Counted from the first letter of the stretch, positions 15,590-22,739 are shown. The stretch is DNA of 29,687 nucleotides from Dehalococcoidia bacterium (GCA_023271515.1 JALPXQ010000005.1:1-29687), one strand, 5' to 3'. The notes: generated from the sequence alone by a model not told the origin. Numbers and translations: made by a program.

Positions 15590-15813
15590 AGGAACTCGTT
15601 GAGTATATTGCCAGGGCCATAGTGGACAATCCCAATGAAGTAAAGGTCACTGAAGAGCCTGGTGAGAATGGGGTCATCCTTAAGCTCGAAGTCGCCCTGG
15701 AGGACAAAGGGAAGGTGATTGGCAAAGAGGGGCAGACTGCCAGGGCAATTCGAACACTGCTAAGGATCGCAGCAGTAAAGCGAAATATTCGCGCTGCGTT
15801 AGAGATAGTCTAA
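15586..15813 (+). CDS. khpA: KH-domain RNA-binding protein KhpA
   Basis: This 75-residue single KH domain has the GxxG loop in KVIGKEGQTARAIRTLL. KhpA binds RNA, often with KhpB, and influences cell division and sRNA function in Gram-positives. The rpsP-khpA pairing is a widely conserved order. The 3' end converges on rplL across block C. Confidence 0.95.
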   Translation: MKELVEYIARAIVDNPNEVKVTEEPGENGVILKLEVALEDKGKVIGKEGQTARAIRTLLRIAAVKRNIRAALEIV

Positions 15814-15818
15814 ATACC

Positions 15819-15886
15819 AGCGTTGAGCAGTCAGCCCTGGGGTGTTTTTAAGTAAGTTTTAAGTTGCTGACCGCCGAACGCTGATG
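15819..15886. repeat. Heptad repeat block C forming a convergent-gene hairpin
   Basis: AGCGTTGAGCAGTCAGC (15819-15835) and GCTGACCGCCGAACGCT (15866-15882) pair at 14 of 17 positions. Each arm is itself 7-bp periodic (GCTGACC/GCCGAAC/GCTGATG). The block lies between khpA and rplL, which converge, with GTGTTTTTAAG in the loop. It may serve as a weak bidirectional terminator. Confidence 0.6.
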
Positions 15887-15891
15887 GGTGC

Positions 15892-16392
15892 TTACTTTAT
15901 CTCAACGGTGGCCCCGGCGGCTTCCAGCTTCTCCTTCAAAGCGGCGGCCTCGTCCTTGGTAGCTCCCTCTTTCACTGGCTTGGGGACGCCTTCCACTAGT
16001 TCCTTGGCCTCCTTCAGGCTCAGTGCTGTTACCTCGCGCACTGTCTTGATTACGTTGATCTTGCTCTCACCAAAGCTGGTGAGAATGACGGTGAACTCCG
16101 TCTGTTCCTCTGCTGGAGCTGCCTCTTCGACAGGGGCAGGGGCTGGGGCTACGGCAACAGGAGCAGCCGCGCTGACACCGAATTCCTCCTCCAGCGCCTT
16201 TACCAGATCAACAAGTTCGATGACGGTCATCTGCTTGATGGCATCAATCAACTCATCCTTGCTAAGGACGGTTTTCTTGGCAGCAGGAGAGTTCGATTTC
16301 CTCTTCGGGGCCTTCTTCTCCTTGGCCTCTATCTCCTCCACGGCGGTTTCGGTTGTGGTGGCTTCTGGGTCGATATTCTGATCTTCGGACAT
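15892..16392 (-). CDS. rplL: 50S ribosomal protein L7/L12 with N-terminal extension
   Basis: L7/L12 forms the ribosomal stalk that recruits translation GTPases. The 166-residue product has the dimerisation domain (LSKDELIDAIKQMTVIELVDLV, from about residue 43), an Ala/Pro-rich hinge and the C-terminal domain (EFTVILTSFGESKINVIKTVRE). About 42 extra N-terminal residues, charged and low-complexity (MSEDQNIDPEATTTE, then KEKKAPKRK), precede the point where the family normally begins. ATG 16390-16392 is chosen because AAGGAGG sits at ideal distance, and there is no Met near the canonical start. That SD overlaps the rplJ stop. Confidence 0.95.
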   Translation of the reverse strand: MSEDQNIDPEATTTETAVEEIEAKEKKAPKRKSNSPAAKKTVLSKDELIDAIKQMTVIELVDLVKALEEEFGVSAAAPVAVAPAPAPVEEAAPAEEQTEFTVILTSFGESKINVIKTVREVTALSLKEAKELVEGVPKPVKEGATKDEAAALKEKLEAAGATVEIK

Positions 16393-16393
16393 T

Positions 16394-16921
16394 CTATCCT
16401 CCTTCAAACTGTCTTATTCTAGCCTGCAATACTCCCATAAGGTTCTGCAGATTGCCATTCAGGGCAATCAGCAACCTGCTTACCGGCGATTGTACAAGAC
16501 CCACAAACCTGCCGATTAACTCATCTTTCGGGGGAAGCTTGGCCAGGGCAATGATATCTTCCGCCGTTAGCAATTTTCCGGCAAGCAGCCCTCCTTTGAT
16601 GCTCAGCGTCGTCTCTGAGGAACGCTGATAATCCGACAACGCCCTGGCTGGCTGGACAACATCATCATATCCAAAGGCCAGAGACGTCGGCCCCCGAAGC
16701 AACTCGGAGAGATCGGGCTTTCCAGCGGCGGTTGCCGCAAAGCCCGCCAGCGTGTTCTTCACCACGCGGTATTCCACCCCCTGCTGGCGCAGCTTATGTC
16801 TAAGCTTTGATATTTCAGCCACCGTGAGCCCTCTATGGTCGGTGGCAATCACGATCTCGGCTCGAACAAGCTTTTCCCTTATCAGATCAACCAGTTCTGC
16901 TTTCTTCTCTTTCCTTACCAT
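16394..16921 (-). CDS. rplJ: 50S ribosomal protein L10
   Basis: L10 anchors the L7/L12 dimers to the ribosome. From ATG 16921 the protein has 175 residues and begins MVRKEKKAELVDLIREKLV, with the typical TDHRGLTVAEISKLRHKLR and VVKNTLA. The open frame extends further upstream, but that part is leader RNA sequence, and GAAGGGGAG lies directly before this ATG. The stop TAG is 1 base from the rplL start, indicating coupling. Expression is probably feedback-controlled through the L10 leader and its attenuator. Confidence 0.95.
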   Translation of the reverse strand: MVRKEKKAELVDLIREKLVRAEIVIATDHRGLTVAEISKLRHKLRQQGVEYRVVKNTLAGFAATAAGKPDLSELLRGPTSLAFGYDDVVQPARALSDYQRSSETTLSIKGGLLAGKLLTAEDIIALAKLPPKDELIGRFVGLVQSPVSRLLIALNGNLQNLMGVLQARIRQFEGG

Positions 16922-16956
16922 CTCCCCTTCCTCTCGTGCGGGTGTTCCAGGCTCAA

Positions 16957-16988
16957 GAAAAAGTCCCTGCGCTCCAGCACAAGGACTC
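16957..16988 (-). terminator. Attenuator hairpin upstream of rplJ
   Basis: Read on the minus strand, AGTCCTTGTGC pairs along its full 11 bp (with G-U pairs) with GCGCAGGGACT around a TGGA loop, followed by TTTTTC. It lies between the conserved L10-leader 3' motif and the rplJ start, the position expected of a transcription attenuator. Confidence 0.8.
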
Positions 16989-17015
16989 CTCAGTCTAACC
17001 CTCAAGTATAAACCA

Positions 17016-17185
17016 GGAACACCTCGGCAGGCACAAACTTTAAGCCCTTTCGAATCTATCCTGCTCAGGTTATCAGGTTCACGTATCGGGTTCACAGTTC
17101 ACGGTTGGGTGGGGAACTGTGAACCCTGAACCCTTGAACCTTGAACCCGTCAGCATAGGTTCTTGGCACCTACTGTCTTTGGTGC
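17016..17185 (-). ncRNA. L10 (rplJ) leader RNA, interrupted by repeat
   Basis: Two conserved blocks of the L10 leader are visible on the minus strand: AAAGACAGTAGGTGCC (17167-17182) and GTGCCTGCCGAGGTG (about 17020-17034). L10 or the L10-L12 complex binds such leaders to repress its own operon. About 130 nt separate the blocks, and most of that is heptad repeat block D. The remaining gap up to rplA (17191-17321) shows no clear promoter or gene. Confidence 0.75.
17064..17150. repeat. Heptad repeat block D inside the L10 leader
   Basis: CTCAGGTTATCAGG followed by GGTTCAC-type units, with a perfect 13-bp inverted repeat GGGTTCACAGTTC (17088-17100) / GAACTGTGAACCC (17114-17126), then TTGAACC-like heptads. 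It is related to the repeats at 21,070 and 24,757. Confidence 0.8.
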
Positions 17186-17321
17186 AGGGATTTTTTGCGT
17201 TCTAATTCTTATCTGGCGATCCCTATCGGCCTCCTAATCTCTTGACCCGGCTTTGTTTCTTCTGCTCGCTGTTATCCGACGGACTGTGCCATCCTCGGTT
17301 GCTCTATCATCGAGTTGCCAT

Positions 17322-18035
17322 TCAAGCCGCACTCAAGCTAAGCATGGACTTGAGATCCAGTCGGATGCCGGGTCCCATGGATGTTGTCAGTGAGACGCTA
17401 CGAATGAACTGCCCTTTGGCCCCACTCGGTCTTGCGCTAAGGATGGCCTCAACCACCGAGGACAGGTTCTCAAGGAGCTTATCTGTGGGGAAGCTTACCT
17501 TGCCAATGGGGAGATGTATGATAGCCGTCTTGTCCAGCCTGAACTCTACCCGGCCCTGGCGCACCTCATTGATAACCCTCGGCAGATCATCCGGACTGGC
17601 AATGGTTCCTGATTTTGGGTTGGGCATGAGTCCACGCCGCCCCAGGATTTTCCCCAGTTTGCCTATCCTGGGCATCATATCCGGAGTAGCGATAGCCACA
17701 TCAAACCCCAGCCAGCCGCCTTCGATCTGCTTGATCAGTTCATCGGCGCCAACGTAATCCGCCCCCGCTCCCCTGGCGATCCTTTCTCCCTCCCCCTGGG
17801 TGAAAACCAGGACCCTCACCTGTTTGCCCAGCCCATTGGGAAGAGTCGCCACCCCACGGACCTGCTGATCCGCATGGCGTGGATCAACCCCCAGGCGGAA
17901 GTGAAGCTCGACGGTTTCATCAAATTTGGCGAATGAAGCCCTCTTGGCCAGATCAACGGCCTCCTGAGGGCTATACAGCCTATCCCGATCCACGAGATTG
18001 GCTGCCTTCTGATACTTCTTACCATGTTTTGTCAT
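17322..18035 (-). CDS. rplA: 50S ribosomal protein L1
   Basis: This 237-residue L1 starts MTKHGKKYQKAANLVDR and contains the family hallmark GRRGLMPNPKSGT. It forms the L1 stalk that handles E-site tRNA and in many bacteria represses the rplK-rplA mRNA. The start lies only 3 bases after a 32-bp CRISPR-repeat-like sequence that fills the intergenic space, and no good Shine-Dalgarno is present apart from GTGGA within that repeat. Confidence 0.97.
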   Translation of the reverse strand: MTKHGKKYQKAANLVDRDRLYSPQEAVDLAKRASFAKFDETVELHFRLGVDPRHADQQVRGVATLPNGLGKQVRVLVFTQGEGERIARGAGADYVGADELIKQIEGGWLGFDVAIATPDMMPRIGKLGKILGRRGLMPNPKSGTIASPDDLPRVINEVRQGRVEFRLDKTAIIHLPIGKVSFPTDKLLENLSSVVEAILSARPSGAKGQFIRSVSLTTSMGPGIRLDLKSMLSLSAA

Positions 18036-18038
18036 TAT

Positions 18039-18070
18039 ATTTCAATCCACGCCCCCGCTTGGGGGGCGAC
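18039..18070 (-). repeat. Orphan type I-C-like CRISPR repeat in the rplK-rplA intergenic space
   Basis: On the minus strand this 32-mer begins GTCGCCCCCC, has the loop AAGC and the arm GGGGGCG, and ends TGGATTGAAAT. It has the length, the GTCGC 5' end, the 7-bp GC stem (CGCCCCC/GGGGGCG) and the 11-nt TGGATTGAAAY tail of type I-C repeats; only the last base departs from the usual C. It is a single copy with no spacers around it and no cas genes in the window. Confidence 0.65.
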
Positions 18071-18075
18071 CCCCT

Positions 18076-18507
18076 CTATCCAGTATCACTTACTTCAATG
18101 CCCATGCTTCTGGCGGTACCTTCGATCATCCGCATGGCACCTTCCAGGTCAATGGCATTGAGGTCCTTCATCTTTATCTCGGCGATCTCCTTGATTCTAT
18201 CTCTGGTTATCCTTCCCACCAGCTTAAGCTTCGCGGTTTCGCTTCCCTTCTCCATCCCCACGGCCTTCTTTAACAGATCGGTCACCGGCGGGGTCTTGGT
18301 GACAAAGGTAAAGGATCGGTCCTCGTAGATGGTGATCTCGGCCGGAATGACCGATCCCGCTTGTGAACTGGTGCGTTCATTGTACTCCTTGCAAAAGGCC
18401 ATGATATTGAGCCCGTGCTGCCCCAGGGCGGGGCCTACGGGCGGGGCCGGAGTCGCCCCACCTGCCGGAAGTTGAAGCTTGAGAATTGTTTTGATTTTCT
18501 TTGCCAT
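18076..18507 (-). CDS. rplK: 50S ribosomal protein L11
   Basis: This 143-residue L11 begins MAKKIKTILKLQLPAGGATP and has the PPVGPALGQHGLNIMAFCKEYN motif. It binds the GTPase-associated centre of 23S rRNA. The start at 18507 is chosen over an earlier in-frame Met because it matches the family. It follows nusG by 4 bases and precedes rplA with a 40-bp gap. Confidence 0.97.
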   Translation of the reverse strand: MAKKIKTILKLQLPAGGATPAPPVGPALGQHGLNIMAFCKEYNERTSSQAGSVIPAEITIYEDRSFTFVTKTPPVTDLLKKAVGMEKGSETAKLKLVGRITRDRIKEIAEIKMKDLNAIDLEGAMRMIEGTARSMGIEVSDTG

Positions 18508-18511
18508 GATT

Positions 18512-19045
18512 CTAAATAGCTTGCACCTGTGATAGATCCAGCTCAATCGGGGTCTCGCGCCCGAAGAAAGAAACCATAAGCCTCACCTTGCCCTTCTCCA
18601 GGTTGATTTCATCAACGGTCCCGATGAATTCAGCAAAGGGTCCCTCCATTATGCGAACATTCTCCCCCCTGGAAAAACCGATCCTGATCTTGGGAACGGC
18701 GGTCTTCATCCGGTTCAGTATCTTTTCAACCTCTTCTTCCTCCAGTGGCACGGGTCGGTTCCCTGCCGCCACAAAGCCGGTAACCCCCGGTGTATTGCGC
18801 ACCACATTCCAGCTTTCCTCATCCATCTTCATCTGAACCAACATGTAGCCGGGGAGTATCTTCCGGGCTACAGTGCGCCTTTGTCCCCCTTTAATTTCGA
18901 CCTCATCTTCAGTAGGTACTACAACCTGCGAAATCTTATCCTTGACATCCATAGACTCAATCCGATGCTCCAGATTGGCCCTGGTGCGTTGTTCATACCC
19001 GGAGTAAGTGTGAACCACATACCAATTCTTGCCATCGTCTTTCAT
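18512..19045 (-). CDS. nusG: Transcription termination/antitermination protein NusG
   Basis: This 177-residue NusG has the NGN domain (NWYVVHTYSGYEQRTRANLEHRI) and a C-terminal KOW domain (GENVRIMEGPFAEFIGTVDEI). It binds RNA polymerase and couples it to Rho or ribosomes. It lies between secE (6-bp gap) and rplK, the conserved order. Confidence 0.97.
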   Translation of the reverse strand: MKDDGKNWYVVHTYSGYEQRTRANLEHRIESMDVKDKISQVVVPTEDEVEIKGGQRRTVARKILPGYMLVQMKMDEESWNVVRNTPGVTGFVAAGNRPVPLEEEEVEKILNRMKTAVPKIRIGFSRGENVRIMEGPFAEFIGTVDEINLEKGKVRLMVSFFGRETPIELDLSQVQAI

Positions 19046-19051
19046 TGAACC

Positions 19052-19267
19052 TCACCTTATCAGTACGGCATCCACGAAGCTGGAAAATGCAAGGTCGATT
19101 GCCCCAAGCATGATCGCCATTGCCACGGTCACAATCAACACGATCACCGTAAGGCGGATTGCCTCCTGCCTTGATGGCCAGGCAACCTTTTTCAACTCAG
19201 CAATGATGCTCCTCACCGACCGGAATCCAGTTTTCTTCTGGCCCTTTGCCTCGACCTGTCGCTTCAA
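19052..19267 (-). CDS. secE: Protein translocase subunit SecE
   Basis: This 71-residue short-form SecE has a single C-terminal membrane segment (LTVIVLIVTVAMAIMLGAI) and the conserved cytoplasmic ELKKVAWPSRQE motif. It stabilises SecY in the Sec translocon. It starts 12 bp after the rpmG stop. Confidence 0.95.
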   Translation of the reverse strand: MKRQVEAKGQKKTGFRSVRSIIAELKKVAWPSRQEAIRLTVIVLIVTVAMAIMLGAIDLAFSSFVDAVLIR

Positions 19268-19279
19268 TTTGTGACCCCT

Positions 19280-19450
19280 CTATTTGACCTCACGATGCTG
19301 AGTGTGCGTGCGGCACCGGGGGCAGTACTTGCTCAGTTCCAACCGCCCAGGATCGTTTCTCTTGTTCTTGGATGTGGTATACGTCCTCTCCTTACACTGA
19401 GTGCAAGCAAGATGTATCGTGATGCGAGCCTCTCCCTTCTTCTTTGCCAT
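19280..19450 (-). CDS. rpmG: 50S ribosomal protein L33
   Basis: This 56-residue gene lies between tuf and secE. The product begins MAKKKGEARITIHLACTQC, continues ERTYTTSKNKRN and ends with the CPRC pair. The four cysteines (C16, C19, C43, C46) make it the zinc-ribbon (C+) form of L33. The position matches the conserved tuf-rpmG-secE-nusG order, which supports the call despite its length. Confidence 0.93.
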   Translation of the reverse strand: MAKKKGEARITIHLACTQCKERTYTTSKNKRNDPGRLELSKYCPRCRTHTQHREVK

Positions 19451-19474
19451 CTCATCTGTTCTGGATCAAGACTC

Positions 19475-20680
19475 TTAGTCCACGACCCTGGTGATCACAC
19501 CTGCGCCCACCGTCCGGCTGCCCTCCCTGATAGCGAATCGCACACCTTCCTCCAGCGCCACCGGGGTTATCAGCTTCACCTTCATCTGCACGTTATCTCC
19601 AGGCAGGGCCATTTCGACCCCGCTGGGGAGGTCCAGAACACCGGTGATATCCATTGTCCTGATATAAAACTGTGGCTTATATCCACTGAAGAACGGCGTA
19701 TGCCGTCCGCCCTCCTCCTTGGTCAACACGTACACCTCAGAATCGAAATCGGTATGTGGCTTGATGGACCCCGGCTTCGCCAGCACCATGCCTCGCTCAA
19801 CCTCGTCTCGCTCAACCCCACGGAGGAGACACCCTACAGCATCGCCTGGCAGCCCTTCCTCCAATGTCTTGTGGAACATCTCAATGCCGGTCAGTACCGT
19901 CTTCCTGGTCTCAGCCAACCCTACTATTTCCACCTCTTCTCCGACCTTGATCGTGCCCCTTTCTATCCTTCCCGTAGCTACAGTCCCCCGGCCCTTGATG
20001 CTGAAGACATCCTCCACAGGCATCAGGAAGGGCTTATCAGCCGGCCGCACCGGAAGCGGAATATAGTCATCAACAGCATCGGTCAATTGCAGGATAGGGC
20101 CGCACCACTGGCACTCTCGATTGCCACAGGCACACTCCAACGCCTTGAGCGCGCTCACACGAATTATTGGAACCTCATTGCCGGGGAATCCATATTTCGG
20201 TAGAATATCCTCCCGCAGCTCCATCTCAGTTACTTCCAGCAATTCGAGGTCATCGACCATGTCCACTTTGTTGAGTGCACACACGATGGTGGGCACTTCC
20301 ACCTGACGCGCCAGGAGTAAGTGCTCGCGCGTCTGAGGCATTGCCCCATCATCAGCGGCAATCACCAGGATAGCTCCGTCCATCTGGGCCGCCCCGGTGA
20401 TCATGTTTTTGATGTAGTCAGCATGACCGGGGCAATCCACGTGGGCGTAGTGGCGCTTTGCCGTTTCATATTCGATGTGAGCAATAGCAATGGTAAGGCC
20501 CCTCGCTTTTTCCTCCGGAGCATTATCGATGGAATCATACGATCGGAAGAGGGTGCCGGTGCCCGCCGCAGCCAGAACACTGGTTATGGCAGAAGTCAAC
20601 GTTGTCTTGCCATGGTCGACATGCCCGATGGTGCCCACGTTGACATGTGGCTTGGTTCGTTCAAAGACTTTCTTGGCCAT
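19475..20680 (-). CDS. tuf: Elongation factor Tu
   Basis: EF-Tu delivers aminoacyl-tRNA to the ribosome. From ATG 20680 it has 401 residues, with the G1 motif GHVDHGKT, G3 DCPGHADY, G4 NKVD and G5 SALKA, followed by two beta-barrel domains. GGAGG lies 8 bases upstream. After SALKA, domain 1 carries an insert with the pattern CACGNRECQWC (four cysteines), resembling a small metal knuckle and absent from E. coli EF-Tu. The frame is open upstream into the tRNA-Thr gene, but that is not coding. Confidence 0.97.
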   Translation of the reverse strand: MAKKVFERTKPHVNVGTIGHVDHGKTTLTSAITSVLAAAGTGTLFRSYDSIDNAPEEKARGLTIAIAHIEYETAKRHYAHVDCPGHADYIKNMITGAAQMDGAILVIAADDGAMPQTREHLLLARQVEVPTIVCALNKVDMVDDLELLEVTEMELREDILPKYGFPGNEVPIIRVSALKALECACGNRECQWCGPILQLTDAVDDYIPLPVRPADKPFLMPVEDVFSIKGRGTVATGRIERGTIKVGEEVEIVGLAETRKTVLTGIEMFHKTLEEGLPGDAVGCLLRGVERDEVERGMVLAKPGSIKPHTDFDSEVYVLTKEEGGRHTPFFSGYKPQFYIRTMDITGVLDLPSGVEMALPGDNVQMKVKLITPVALEEGVRFAIREGSRTVGAGVITRVVD

Positions 20681-20712
20681 ATTAAAATCCTCCTCAAATT
20701 TTTTGAGTTCAA

Positions 20713-20787
20713 TGGAGCCCACAGCCAGACTTGAACTGGCGACCCCGTTCTTACCAAGAACGTGCTCTACCACTGAGCTATGTGGGC
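20713..20787 (-). tRNA. tRNA-Thr(GGT)
   Basis: Full cloverleaf: GCCCACA/TGTGGGC acceptor, GCTC...GAGC D-stem, CGTTC-TTGGTAA-GAACG anticodon arm with anticodon GGT, and a GCCAG/CTGGC T-stem. The 3' CCA is encoded. It lies 32 bp upstream of tuf. Confidence 0.97.
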
Positions 20788-20790
20788 CAC

Positions 20791-20873
20791 TGGAGGGGGC
20801 AGGATTCGAACCTGCGTAGCCTACTGGCGGCAGATTTACAGTCTGCTGGTATTAACCGCTCACCCACCCCTCC
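20791..20873 (-). tRNA. tRNA-Tyr(GTA)
   Basis: Class II tRNA with acceptor GGAGGGG/CCCCTCC, anticodon arm GCAGA-CTGTAAA-TCTGC (anticodon GTA), a long variable arm, T-stem GCAGG/CCTGC and discriminator A. CCA is not encoded. It lies 3 bp from the tRNA-Thr gene. Confidence 0.97.
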
Positions 20874-20879
20874 GACAAG

Positions 20880-20952
20880 AGCCCGAGAGGGGACTCGAAC
20901 CCACTAACCTGCCGATTACAAGTCGGCTGCGCTACCATTGCGCCACCCGGGC
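20880..20952 (-). tRNA. tRNA-Thr(TGT)
   Basis: Acceptor GCCCGGG/CTCGGGC, D-stem GCGC/GCGC, anticodon arm GCCGA-CTTGTAA-TCGGC with anticodon TGT. CCA is not encoded. It is the first gene of the tRNA-tuf transcript. Confidence 0.96.
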
Positions 20953-20978
20953 CCACATATTCGCCCTACAGATACTTT

Positions 20979-21007
20979 AGTATAAACTGAGCAAATGGTA
21001 AAGTCAA
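20979..21007 (-). promoter_or_regulatory. Strong promoter of the tRNA-tuf-ribosomal protein cluster
   Basis: On the minus strand, TTGACT (21002-21007) and TATACT (20979-20984) are spaced 17 bp apart. The start site would fall about 20 bp before tRNA-Thr(TGT). Confidence 0.85.
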
Positions 21008-21055
21008 GGGGGTAATCGAATCTACTTGACAAGAATTCCCCGGTTAACTAAAATG

Positions 21056-21224
21056 TAAGCATGAAGCTGACTACTCAGGTTGTCAGGCCTGCCCCCGGCC
21101 GCAGGCCCAGGGGTTCACAGTTCACGGGTCGGTTACCTTATCTTTAAATTCAAACCGTCCAATCTTCATGGTTCTCCAACCTTGAACCTCGGAACTTTGA
21201 ACCTGAGTAGTTAAGCATGAAGCT
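21056..21224. mobile_element. MITE-like element with 12-bp TIRs and 13-bp flanking direct repeats
   Basis: A 142-bp segment (21070-21211) begins ACTACTCAGGTT and ends with its exact reverse complement AACCTGAGTAGT. It is flanked by identical 13-mers TAAGCATGAAGCT at 21056-21068 and 21212-21224, like a target-site duplication. The inside holds a GGCCTGC/GCAGGCC hairpin and heptad-like GTTCACAG and TTGAACC units, but no ORF. It fills most of the 326-bp gap between the tRNA promoter and the radical SAM gene. Confidence 0.65.
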
Positions 21225-21278
21225 ACCCGTCAGCAGTCGGCAGTGGAGGTGGGAAACCGGGAAATAAGAGGGAGTATC

Positions 21279-22739
21279 ATGGCACCAAGTATCGGCAGAG
21301 GGATCATGTATCGGACCAAGAGGGAACTTGCTGAAAGGGCGCTGGGCCAAGCTCTCAGTCTTCTGGGGAACAACCCGGATAAGAACGCCAGGTATCTCAT
21401 CAGCGCAATCGACCACATCGCCAGGGGCGAGAAGCAGGGCATCATCGGCAACTGGATTCGCGATTGGCTGGCTGAGGGAAAACCGGGGCGTGAATTCCTC
21501 AGCCGCATACTGAAAAACACCCATCCTAACGTGCGCCGGCGCTTTATCGCGCGCATGCTGGTGAGCATGCTCTTCCGCGACCCGGAAGTAGGTGAGCGCT
21601 GCATGCAAGAATATGGTATTACCCCGCCATACACCATGCTCATATCGCCATCGATGAGGTGTAATTATCGCTGCCAGGGCTGCTATGCCGCCAGCTATAA
21701 GCGCAAGGACGATATGAGACCAGAGGTATTCGACCGGCTGCTCAGTGAGGCCGAGCACATCGGCATCAACTTCTTCGCCATTCTCGGCGGCGAGCCATTC
21801 ATTTACCCCGAACTGCTGGACATCCTCAGCAGGCATAACAGGTCGTTCTTCCAGATCTATACCAACGGATCCTTCATCGATAAGGCCATGGCGAAAAGGC
21901 TGGTTGAAATGGGCAATATCGCACCGCAGATGAGCGTTAACGGCCCGGCCGAATATACCGACGCGTCACGGGGCAAGGGATCCTTCGACAGAGTGATGCA
22001 GGCCATGGATGACCTGCGCGAGGCCGGCTGCATCTTCGGCTTCTCCACACTGGTGACTCGCCACAACATAGACACTGTCTGCTCTGAGGAGTGGATTGAC
22101 CTGCTCATCGCCAAAGGTGCCCTCTACGGCTGGTTATTCCTCTATATGCCGGTTGGCGGCAACTCTGACATGAGCCTGATGCCAACTCCCCGACAGCGTA
22201 ATCAACTGCGCCTTGCCATGCGACACTACCGGCAGACCAAACCAATACTGCCCGTCGACTTCTGGAACGATGGCACAGTGACCGGGGGCTGCATTGCCGG
22301 CGGGAGGATCTACTTTCATATAAACCACCGCGGCGATGTGGAGCCATGCATCTTCTGTCACTTCGCCACACATAGCATCAACGACTGCAGCTTGGCGGAG
22401 GCACTTGCCTCACCATTCTTCATGGCCATCAAGGAGCAGCCGCCTTTCAGCTACAATACACTGCGCCCGTGCCCCATAATCGACCATCCTCAGACGATGT
22501 GGAGCATAATACAGCAGCACGGTGCCCGGCCAACCCATGAGGGCGCGGAGAAGATGTTTACCACCTTTGCGGCTGAGATGCAGGAATACTCGGCCGGTGT
22601 CCGTGAGATACTGGACGCTGTTTGGGACAACGAGGACTACCACGACTGGGCGCCCCGGTGGACCTTGATGTGCGGCATACCCCCGGCGAGACTGGAGGCC
22701 CGCCGTCGAGAATACGAAATGAGCAGCAAATCGCAATAG
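21279..22739 (+). CDS. Radical SAM protein with Cys-rich C-terminus
   Basis: This 486-residue radical SAM enzyme has the [4Fe-4S] motif CNYRCQGC (C128, C132, C135), followed by GGEPFIYPELLDIL, the SAM-binding region. A SPASM-like or auxiliary-cluster C-terminus carries several cysteines (GGCIAGGRIYFHINHRGDVEPCIFCHF and RPCPIIDHP). About 120 residues precede the radical SAM core, which is long for the family. The substrate is unknown: SPASM-type members modify peptides or proteins, but no precursor peptide gene is seen. ATG 21279 is chosen because GAGGGAG lies just upstream; a GTG at 21243 is possible. Confidence 0.8.
   Translation: MAPSIGRGIMYRTKRELAERALGQALSLLGNNPDKNARYLISAIDHIARGEKQGIIGNWIRDWLAEGKPGREFLSRILKNTHPNVRRRFIARMLVSMLFRDPEVGERCMQEYGITPPYTMLISPSMRCNYRCQGCYAASYKRKDDMRPEVFDRLLSEAEHIGINFFAILGGEPFIYPELLDILSRHNRSFFQIYTNGSFIDKAMAKRLVEMGNIAPQMSVNGPAEYTDASRGKGSFDRVMQAMDDLREAGCIFGFSTLVTRHNIDTVCSEEWIDLLIAKGALYGWLFLYMPVGGNSDMSLMPTPRQRNQLRLAMRHYRQTKPILPVDFWNDGTVTGGCIAGGRIYFHINHRGDVEPCIFCHFATHSINDCSLAEALASPFFMAIKEQPPFSYNTLRPCPIIDHPQTMWSIIQQHGARPTHEGAEKMFTTFAAEMQEYSAGVREILDAVWDNEDYHDWAPRWTLMCGIPPARLEARRREYEMSSKSQ

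Noticed and set aside
16922..17095. 58-residue N-terminal extension of L10
   Set aside because: It reads through the attenuator and L10 leader, and the downstream ATG has the ribosome binding site and the family N-terminus.
18039..18070. A CRISPR array
   Set aside because: Only one repeat-like unit exists, flanked directly by ribosomal protein genes; no spacer or second repeat, so it is reported as an orphan repeat only.
20681..20773. N-terminal extension of EF-Tu
   Set aside because: The frame runs into the tRNA-Thr(GGT) gene; the family start and RBS are at 20680.
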